A stretch of DNA of 5,280 nt. Source: an uncultured Marvinbryantia sp. (GTDB lineage Bacteria > Bacillota > Clostridia > Lachnospirales > Lachnospiraceae). This document shows positions 1 through 5,280 of this stretch, piece after piece. Within the stretch, counting starts at the first letter, position 1; the number at the start of each line of letters is the position of its first letter. The translations under genes were made by a program, and so were the position numbers. The DNA lies in assembly GCA_934394985.1 (NCBI GenBank), contig CAKRRF010000075.1:1-5280 (forward strand), given 5' to 3'. The notes under the pieces were generated by a model. That model searched no databases, was not told where the DNA came from, and was given only the letters and a program-made list of their open reading frames with translations.

Positions 1-24
1 GTGAAACTTAACAAAACTTAAATT
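1..24. repeat. Direct repeat, copy 1 (24 bases, made of two 10-base units)
   Basis: This copy matches 140-163 at 21 of 24 positions; all three differences are A-to-G changes. Inside it, a 10-base unit TGAAACTTAA is followed at once by the related CAAAACTTAA, then ATT. It sits on the outer side of the terminator hairpin and starts at the first base of the window, so further copies to the left cannot be excluded. Confidence 0.65.
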
Positions 25-46
25 CACTGCATTTTTCCTCTTGGGC

Positions 47-99
47 AAAAGAAAACGCACTGTAAAACCAATAATCCAACGGTTTTCAGTGCCTTTTTT
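47..99. terminator. Bidirectional Rho-independent-type terminator after the defence operon
   Basis: Bases 57-69 (GCACTGTAAAACC) pair with 81-92 (GGTTTTCAGTGC): 12 base pairs with one bulged T and an 11-base loop. On the plus strand the stem is followed by six Ts (94-99). On the minus strand it is followed by GTTTTCTTTT (complement of 47-56). It can therefore end transcription from both sides. For the minus-strand operon it lies about 135 bases past the helicase stop, with no stronger hairpin in between, so it is the likely operon terminator. Confidence 0.72.
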
Positions 100-139
100 C
101 ATGTTTTTCCTATTAAATTTTTCTCAGACACCTCCATAA

Positions 140-163
140 GTGAAACTTAGCGAAACTTAGATT
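140..163. repeat. Direct repeat, copy 2 (24 bases, made of two 10-base units)
   Basis: The second copy starts 139 bases after the first. Its internal units are TGAAACTTAG and CGAAACTTAG, followed by ATT. The two copies bracket the terminator hairpin. The function is unknown: it could be part of an intergenic repeat element, a recombinase core/arm site at an island boundary, or a protein-binding site. No integrase gene is in the window. Confidence 0.65.
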
Positions 164-227
164 ATGCCCAATACACAGTATTATTACTTATAACAACTAA
201 ATTACTTCTTGTCGTGCAATCTATTAT
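164..227. other. AT-rich 3' spacer between the helicase stop and the repeats
   Basis: No gene, RNA gene or convincing promoter is seen here. A tiny inverted repeat at 170-182 (AATAC, loop ACA, GTATT) is too weak and too AT-rich to call a terminator. The segment is probably the 3' untranslated part of the minus-strand operon. Confidence 0.5.
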
Positions 228-1316
228 TTATTCCAATACATCAGGTGTCCACTTTGTTCCAATATCGTTAGTTGGAAGTCGTTTTGTCTTGTATACAAAA
301 GCCACACTATACCGTGCTCTCGTCACTGCAACATAAAACTTAGAAAGGCTTTCATCCTTCATGTCTTTGGACTTTCCTGACAACCAATCCAGCATTGGTT
401 TCGTCGGGTATATCAAGACTCTATTAAAAGTAAGTCCCTTGGACAATCCAAAATTCATCGTTTTTGGGATGGGATTTACCTTGGTTCTTTTATCATACCG
501 CAACTGAACAGGATTATATATATCTACATATTTATCAATATCATTCTCGTGAACCCAAAATATTCCATCATGTCCCGTTTTTTCATTCATGGCAGAATCA
601 CATGGCTTCATATCAGGATACATCTGATTTGCAAGATCACATATAATCTGATTATTTCTATGAGATGTCGATAATGTTGTGGTATCAATATTCATTCCGG
701 CAATATTATCCTGCACAAAAATCACTATTTTCCCACCTGCATATTTTTTATATTTTGCTTCGTAATGAGTTCGATACGTCGTCTGACGAGGATCTCCTAC
801 TAAAGTCATGTTGCACCCAACCTCATGCAACTTTTTTATAACTTCTAAATCATATCCGACAAAATCTTGTATTTCATCTACAAAAACATAAGAAAAAATT
901 TTTCGTATTCTGCGAAATACACATCCATTCGATAATTCGTCCAAAACACAGGGCAATTTTGAAATCATATTTGAATATACATTACCGGAAGCCGTGACAT
1001 ATTTTTTCTCATTTGTATCCTTTAGTCTCAACAAATTTTTATCTGCCTTATTCACTAATAACACACCGGATACCCTATTATTTATAAGATAGCTTTGGTA
1101 AGGTCGTATACCATGCTTGATTAGCAGCGAAAACCACGGCATAATAGTTACATTGGATGGAATACAACCATTTATTTCGTAAAATTTGTCTCTAATGCTT
1201 TGTTCATTAGCATCGGTATAAGTTGTTATCAAAACATTTTCAGAAATCTCCAATGCCTTCTTTACAAGAAATGTTGTTTTTCCTGCCCCTGCCGCTGCAA
1301 TAATTAGACTACTCAT
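228..1316 (-). CDS. Compact UvrD-like SF1 helicase/ATPase, GajB-like partner of the OLD nuclease
   Basis: A 362-residue protein carrying the SF1A helicase motifs in order: Walker A AGAGKTT (9-15, K13); Ia TTYTDAN (31-37); an Ib-like region IMPWFSLLIKHG (58-69); II VFVDEIQD (144-151); III LVGDPRQTT (172-180); IV LSTSHRN (215-221, R220); V GLSKGLTFNRVLIYP (290-304); VI YVAVTRAR (328-335, R333). It is far shorter than UvrD/PcrA/Rep (about 650-720) and than GajB (about 490-500). There is no Q motif before Walker A, and only about 70 residues lie between IV and V, so the 2B subdomain is absent. A TAA in the same frame at 1322-1320 rules out a longer upstream start. The ATG overlaps the OLD stop by 8 bases, which suggests translational coupling and a joint function; GAGGG at 1330-1326 is a plausible ribosome site 9 bases away. 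It may be an ATPase or nucleotide/DNA-end sensor rather than a processive helicase. It could also be called a generic UvrD-like protein. Confidence 0.87.
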   Translation of the reverse strand: MSSLIIAAAGAGKTTFLVKKALEISENVLITTYTDANEQSIRDKFYEINGCIPSNVTIMPWFSLLIKHGIRPYQSYLINNRVSGVLLVNKADKNLLRLKDTNEKKYVTASGNVYSNMISKLPCVLDELSNGCVFRRIRKIFSYVFVDEIQDFVGYDLEVIKKLHEVGCNMTLVGDPRQTTYRTHYEAKYKKYAGGKIVIFVQDNIAGMNIDTTTLSTSHRNNQIICDLANQMYPDMKPCDSAMNEKTGHDGIFWVHENDIDKYVDIYNPVQLRYDKRTKVNPIPKTMNFGLSKGLTFNRVLIYPTKPMLDWLSGKSKDMKDESLSKFYVAVTRARYSVAFVYKTKRLPTNDIGTKWTPDVLE

Positions 1317-2949
1317 TTTTTATCGCCCTCATTATATACTCAGGATATTTAATTTTCGTAGCCGATTCAAAAATTACTATGGCACAATCCGTCTTATGAG
1401 CGTGCATATATTTGTGCATCTCATCATCCGTATCGTAGTTAGTTCCAAAAATATTGTTCATTGCTTCTCGTCCATTTTCTTTTAATATTTTCGGCTCTAA
1501 GGTATTATAATTAAAATCCTTATCTGACAGTTTCAAATCACCTGTATCCACTACCTCATCAACACATATATGAATACATTGTATTTCTTCATATTCTTTG
1601 TACTTTTTCTTAACAGCTTCAATATTTCCATCATTATCCGTAACAACAGCTGTTTCTTTGTTTAGTGTCTGTGCAATTTCAAGATACCGCTTAAATGTCA
1701 CCCCACCTACGGTCATTACATCTATTCCATCTTGGATAGGAAGCCGCCCCTCATGAGTATCCATATATGCCCGCTGAACAACCAGCTCATCTGAATCACC
1801 CTCTACTAAGATTGATTTTTTACAAAGAATCAATCGCAGTGTATCATAACCTGCCACTTTTTTGAAAAATTCAAAAGTTTCCGTTTTGATCGATTGCATC
1901 GAGCAACAATTATCGCCTGAAAGCAAAATTAAATTTTCCAGTCCGAGTTTATTAGCGACAAAGCTACTATGCGTTGATGCTATAATTTGTCTACCAGATG
2001 CAGCCTTTTCAATAACTCCCATTAGTTCGCTTAATCGAGAAAAAGACAAATGACTTTCAGGTTCTTCAATCAAAACAATACTTGCTTTTTCTGCCTGTTT
2101 ATGACTTAAAGCTAATTGTGTTTTTATGATACATTGTGCACCTTTTCCAGCATGAGCAAACGGGATTCCATCCACCTGCGTAACCAAACTTGACTCCCAA
2201 GAATTTTGAACTCCCTGATCGGCACTCAATGATAATTTTCCATTCATAACAGTAGACGCTGCACTAATTTTCTCATTGATTGACTGAATTGCTTCATTTT
2301 GTGCAAACTCATCTATCATATTTCTATGGGCTTGTGTTATTGCTGTTATGTCCTCTGGTTCAAGGAAATCCTTTACTACTCTGGAAATATATACATCAGA
2401 CCCATTTTGGTATCTGTAATTTGACGAATCAATCATTACAGACTTTATTGGTATGAATCTGGGCATTTTTTCATCTCGGCTAAAAGAAAACCATTTAGCT
2501 TCATAAAATTCAATAGGCAAACTTGTAATTTTTTCTGTTTTCAGCAAACTTTCATATTCTGAATTAAATTTATCAGAAAAACTAATTGTGAATCTGATTC
2601 CCTCTATACCATCACTTTTTTCGGAATTACCATTTCCTTCATATTCAGGCAATGTTCCACTTTTGAAATATAACTCAATCATTATTTCTGGAGGTGCAAT
2701 CGGCTGTTCATTTTTCACTGATGCCAGGTATTCCTCAACTGCTTCTCTATTAAATAAATATGTTGATAGCTGATTTCTAATATTTCGACCAGCATACAAA
2801 CCCGTTAAAGCCACATGAATGGCTTCAAGAATAGTAGATTTTCCAGATTCATTATCACCAACCAGAAGATTGATATTTTCATTAAATTTTACTTCAAACG
2901 GATTTTTAAACTTCTTAAAATTTTGAATGATTACCTTCTCAATAGCCAT
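1309..2949 (-). CDS. OLD-family ATP-dependent nuclease (ABC-type ATPase + TOPRIM), GajA-like
   Basis: A 546-residue protein with the complete architecture of an OLD (overcoming lysogenization defect) nuclease. Seen: an SMC/RecF-like start with Walker A GDNESGKST (31-39, K37); a long central insertion (about 80-260); a degenerate ABC signature around AGKGAQ (267-272); Walker B IVLIEEPESHL (291-301, E295/E296); an H-loop IIASTHSSF (322-330, H327). The TOPRIM domain follows, with SILVEGDSDEL (379-389, E383, D385/D387), VVTDNDG (435-441, D438 and D440), E485, and a C-terminal K519 followed by the family's closing P-Y-I-x-x-A-I pattern. The metal-binding acidic residues therefore look present. OLD proteins form ATP-controlled oligomers that cut or nick DNA. 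The next gene is a UvrD-like helicase, so this fits class 2 OLD / Gabija GajA (usually about 550-600 residues). Start: AGGAGG at 2961-2956, 6 bases before ATG. The gene appears more AT-rich than brxL. The exact subfamily is not proven. Confidence 0.9.
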   Translation of the reverse strand: MAIEKVIIQNFKKFKNPFEVKFNENINLLVGDNESGKSTILEAIHVALTGLYAGRNIRNQLSTYLFNREAVEEYLASVKNEQPIAPPEIMIELYFKSGTLPEYEGNGNSEKSDGIEGIRFTISFSDKFNSEYESLLKTEKITSLPIEFYEAKWFSFSRDEKMPRFIPIKSVMIDSSNYRYQNGSDVYISRVVKDFLEPEDITAITQAHRNMIDEFAQNEAIQSINEKISAASTVMNGKLSLSADQGVQNSWESSLVTQVDGIPFAHAGKGAQCIIKTQLALSHKQAEKASIVLIEEPESHLSFSRLSELMGVIEKAASGRQIIASTHSSFVANKLGLENLILLSGDNCCSMQSIKTETFEFFKKVAGYDTLRLILCKKSILVEGDSDELVVQRAYMDTHEGRLPIQDGIDVMTVGGVTFKRYLEIAQTLNKETAVVTDNDGNIEAVKKKYKEYEEIQCIHICVDEVVDTGDLKLSDKDFNYNTLEPKILKENGREAMNNIFGTNYDTDDEMHKYMHAHKTDCAIVIFESATKIKYPEYIMRAIKNE

Positions 2950-2971
2950 TCGTAGCCTCCTATCTTCGATT

Positions 2972-5089
2972 TTACTCTACCCCCAATGCCTTAAACACCG
3001 CATCTTCCGCACTCTGATACGGAATCAGCTGAAATGCACTCATCAGATCAGCCGGAACGCTTGCAAAATCAACAAATGAGGTACTTGGAATCAGCACCTT
3101 CTTTGCACCGCTATCCAGGCACACTTGAAGCGTGTTTGCAAGTTCATCCACCTTTATCATTGTGCCACTAATTGATATATCTCCCAACACTGCCAAGTTG
3201 CTGACAACAGGCTTTCCAAGGGCAATCGAACAAAGTGCAATCAATGTTGGAAGTGCCAGTTTATCTGTCATGCCGATACCCTGCAAATCCTGATAATTGA
3301 TGATGTAGTCTTTGGTCGATGTGCTGATAGAGCCACTGATCCGATTGCCGTTGGCTTTCAGATAATTAAATGCCGTGTTCACCGCTTCCTTGCATTTAGA
3401 ATCACTGCCTAAGCCAGTCCGTTCAATTTTGCCATTGCCTGGAAGCATCTGACTTTCCAAACGGAATACACCAATCATGCCACTTTTTCCTCTGGATACG
3501 GTATAAACCTGTCCCGGATTACACATTCCATCCGGTATCAGCTTACCGCCACCCTGTTCTGGTACGGAAACATAATATTCTGACATATCTTCTAAATCTA
3601 TATAAGAGAAGTTTACATCATAAAATTCCATACCGCCCAGTTTCTTCAATTGCTCCTTGACACGGCGACGCATTTCCAATGCAATCTGAATAATTTCTTC
3701 CAGTTCTTCTTTGGTAAACTCACCATTTGGGTACATCAACTTCAGATAACCGTCTATCATACGACGAACCGCAATTGTATCACGCTGATTCAGATTTCTC
3801 CCCAAGCGGAAGTAATGATCAAGTGCATCTCCATACTGCTCCTTGCGAAGCTCTCGGATGAACTCTGCTAAATAGTCACTGATAAAACCGTAATCATCGG
3901 TAAAATGCTCCGGTCTGAACTTCGGTATCTCCCATCCAGGAAGATAGCAGTGCATACGATCAAGAAATGCTGTATCTGTTCCCATTTCCTGCGGGAAAGG
4001 TGCAAACAGACTGGAGGTTTTCAACAGCACATCCACACTCTGATTGATATTTCCCACAAATACCATGGACGCAGTAGCAGCTTTTTCTTCTTTGCCACGG
4101 GCAAAAGATCCGGATGCCATATAATCCTTCATGATCTGAATGCCATCTTTATCTTTAAACTTGATACCTGCCACTTCATCAAAGGCTACACAATCCCATA
4201 AGCCGACCAGTCCGACCGTTTTGCGTCCCATATTGTAAAACAGGTTTGCAACCGTCGTCTGTCCACCGGAAATCAAAATACTGTTTGGTGAAATCTCTTT
4301 GTAAAGATGAGATTTACCGGTGCTTCTCGGTCCAAGCTCACAAAGATTAAAGTTATTCTCAACTAATGGAATCATGCGGGTCAGGAGCAGCCATTTCTCA
4401 CGATATGTAAATTCATCTGGCTCCATGCCGATAGAACGCAGAAGAATATCCAGCCATTCATCTTTCGTAAAAGCCTTTCGTCCCTGCTTCAGTTCATCAA
4501 TATCAATGTGTGGCATCTGGATTGGTGTCAGCTTACGGATACTAATTGGTGAAATATCTTTCTGCTTTTTCTGTTTGGAACGAAGCGGATTTCCATCAAT
4601 GTCCTCAATACCAAAGTTATTGTCACCTTCAACCTCATAATCCAGCTGAACAATACACCAGATACCGCCGCAGAGCAGGCGATCAAATTTTTCTGGATAT
4701 TCATCGGCAATCGGTACATTACCAATGCCCAAATTAGAAAACTCTGCAAAAAAGCAATCCTTTTTCATATCCAATCGAACAGTCACCATATCAATGATTG
4801 TGTGACTGCCTTTTTTACGCAACTGAGACAGAATTTTCTGTGATTCATCCGGGCGTACAAAGTTGTCAGCAAGAATACGCTTCACATTCTGTACGCCTTT
4901 CTCTATAACCGTCTCATCATCTGAACTGCAATACTGTCCCAACAAGAACTCAAGAACATACACTGGGACATTCGCCTCTTCTTTAATTTTCTTTGTCAGG
5001 TCTTTCCGAACAATCTTACCGTCAAAGTTCTGACGGAGCTTGTTCTTTATTTCTTCACGGGTACTTTCACTCTCTGCAAATTGCTCCAT
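2972..5089 (-). CDS. brxL: BREX protein BrxL, AAA+ ATPase with Lon-like C-terminal domain
   Basis: A 705-residue protein, about the usual length for BrxL (formerly annotated as a Lon-related putative protease). Seen: an N-terminal region of about 200 residues that would correspond to the DNA-binding part of the family; an AAA+ core with Walker A GPRSTGKS (253-260), Walker B VAFDEVAG (301-308), a sensor-1 type VGNIN (345-349) and FLDRMHCYLPGWE (375-387), with R378 the likely arginine finger; a basic helical stretch around 436-454; and a Lon-protease-like fold at about 560-705 (GIGMTDKLALP, LGKPVVSNLAVLGDISISG, GAKKVLIP). The Ser-Lys dyad of true Lon is not recognisable there. In the family, BrxL is a multimeric DNA-binding ATPase that acts in phage exclusion and is dispensable for methylation. 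The ATG is supported by an AGGAGG at 5103-5098, 8 bases upstream. It lies 20 bases after the pglZ stop and 22 bases before the OLD gene, so all are probably one transcript. Confidence 0.95.
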   Translation of the reverse strand: MEQFAESESTREEIKNKLRQNFDGKIVRKDLTKKIKEEANVPVYVLEFLLGQYCSSDDETVIEKGVQNVKRILADNFVRPDESQKILSQLRKKGSHTIIDMVTVRLDMKKDCFFAEFSNLGIGNVPIADEYPEKFDRLLCGGIWCIVQLDYEVEGDNNFGIEDIDGNPLRSKQKKQKDISPISIRKLTPIQMPHIDIDELKQGRKAFTKDEWLDILLRSIGMEPDEFTYREKWLLLTRMIPLVENNFNLCELGPRSTGKSHLYKEISPNSILISGGQTTVANLFYNMGRKTVGLVGLWDCVAFDEVAGIKFKDKDGIQIMKDYMASGSFARGKEEKAATASMVFVGNINQSVDVLLKTSSLFAPFPQEMGTDTAFLDRMHCYLPGWEIPKFRPEHFTDDYGFISDYLAEFIRELRKEQYGDALDHYFRLGRNLNQRDTIAVRRMIDGYLKLMYPNGEFTKEELEEIIQIALEMRRRVKEQLKKLGGMEFYDVNFSYIDLEDMSEYYVSVPEQGGGKLIPDGMCNPGQVYTVSRGKSGMIGVFRLESQMLPGNGKIERTGLGSDSKCKEAVNTAFNYLKANGNRISGSISTSTKDYIINYQDLQGIGMTDKLALPTLIALCSIALGKPVVSNLAVLGDISISGTMIKVDELANTLQVCLDSGAKKVLIPSTSFVDFASVPADLMSAFQLIPYQSAEDAVFKALGVE

Positions 5090-5109
5090 CTTTCTCTCCT
5101 CCTACGGCA

Positions 5110-5280
5110 TTAACTAAAAAAATCAAACTCGTCCACCGCAAAGGCGATGTCAATCTGGAATGGCTCCCGCTGTGGCATCTGTAATCCCTGTTCATCTGCA
5201 ATTACCAGATAATAAGTAGCTGTATTGCTGTATTTCAGAGATTTCAAATTAAACTGACAACGGAAAGTTCTTTCTGCACC
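5110..5280 (-). CDS. pglZ: C-terminal end of BREX PglZ-type protein (partial, 5' part outside window)
   Basis: Reading the minus strand from the window edge gives an uninterrupted 56-codon frame ending in TAA at 5112-5110. The visible peptide has a beta-rich stretch (TATYYLVIADEQG) followed by a closing PFQIDIAFAVDEFDFF. An acidic/aromatic tail of this kind is what I associate with PglZ proteins of BREX loci. PglZ belongs to the alkaline-phosphatase superfamily; it is a core BREX protein needed for both host methylation and phage exclusion. The catalytic phosphatase-like domain lies outside the window, so no active-site residue can be checked. The identification rests on this short tail and on position: 20 bases upstream of brxL, the pglZ-brxL order of type 1 BREX. 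The frame is intact up to its stop. A different BREX-associated gene is possible but less likely. Confidence 0.72.
   Translation of the reverse strand, partial: GAERTFRCQFNLKSLKYSNTATYYLVIADEQGLQMPQREPFQIDIAFAVDEFDFFS

Noticed and set aside
1..163. CRISPR array
   Set aside because: Only two repeat copies are visible, with about 115 bases between them filled by a hairpin; this is not CRISPR repeat-spacer spacing, and no cas gene is present.
170..182. Small hairpin as operon terminator
   Set aside because: It has only 5 AT-rich base pairs and a 3-base loop; the hairpin at 57-92 is much stronger.
228..1316. The helicase gene being a truncated pseudogene of a full UvrD
   Set aside because: All motifs from Walker A to VI are in order and intact, the start is overlapped with the upstream gene, and the frame ends cleanly shortly after motif VI.
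2950..2971. Separate promoter for the OLD/helicase pair
   Set aside because: The 22-base gap holds only a ribosome binding site; no convincing -35/-10 pair was seen in the gap, though a promoter inside the brxL end cannot be ruled out by eye.
3905..4640. Plus-strand open frames of 98 and 106 codons opposite brxL
   Set aside because: They lie antisense inside the intact, motif-rich brxL frame, show no recognisable domain, and match what is expected by chance opposite a coding region.
4528..4749. Minus-strand 73-codon frame inside brxL in another frame
   Set aside because: It is fully contained in brxL, whose own frame continues through this stretch with family-like sequence; there is no sign of a frameshift.

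Overview
The window reads almost entirely on the minus strand, right to left. It holds the tail of a BREX phage-defence operon followed by two further nuclease/helicase-type genes. Composition is AT-rich, Shine-Dalgarno sites are strong AGGAGG types and genes are packed within 20-22 bases of each other. This suggests a Gram-positive Firmicute, most likely a gut-type clostridium (Lachnospiraceae or similar). That assignment is inferred from style only; no taxonomic marker gene is present.

Layout from 5280 down to 1: (i) 5280-5110 is the last 56 codons of a gene whose C-terminus resembles BREX PglZ. (ii) 5089-2972 is brxL, an intact 705-residue AAA+/Lon-like BREX protein. (iii) 2949-1309 is an intact 546-residue OLD-family ATPase with a C-terminal TOPRIM nuclease domain. 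(iv) 1316-228 is a compact 362-residue UvrD-like SF1 helicase/ATPase whose start overlaps the end of the OLD gene by 8 bases. (v) 227-1 is non-coding, with a bidirectional hairpin terminator between two copies of a 24-base direct repeat.

The order pglZ-brxL is the 3' end of a type 1 BREX locus (brxA-brxB-brxC-pglX-pglZ-brxL); type 4 also carries both genes and cannot be excluded from this window. The OLD nuclease plus UvrD-like helicase pair is the arrangement of class 2 OLD / Gabija (GajA-GajB) defence systems. All four genes look co-transcribed: no promoter or terminator is seen between them and gaps are at most 22 bases. The two downstream genes look clearly more AT-rich than brxL, which suggests they joined the BREX operon as a separate module.

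The point of greatest interest is this composite: a Gabija-like pair with an unusually small helicase (no Q motif, no room for a 2B domain) attached to the 3' end of BREX. It may act as a second, independent layer of defence, or as a back-up triggered when BREX is evaded. The repeats just beyond the terminator may mark the edge of the island or of a small intergenic repeat element.
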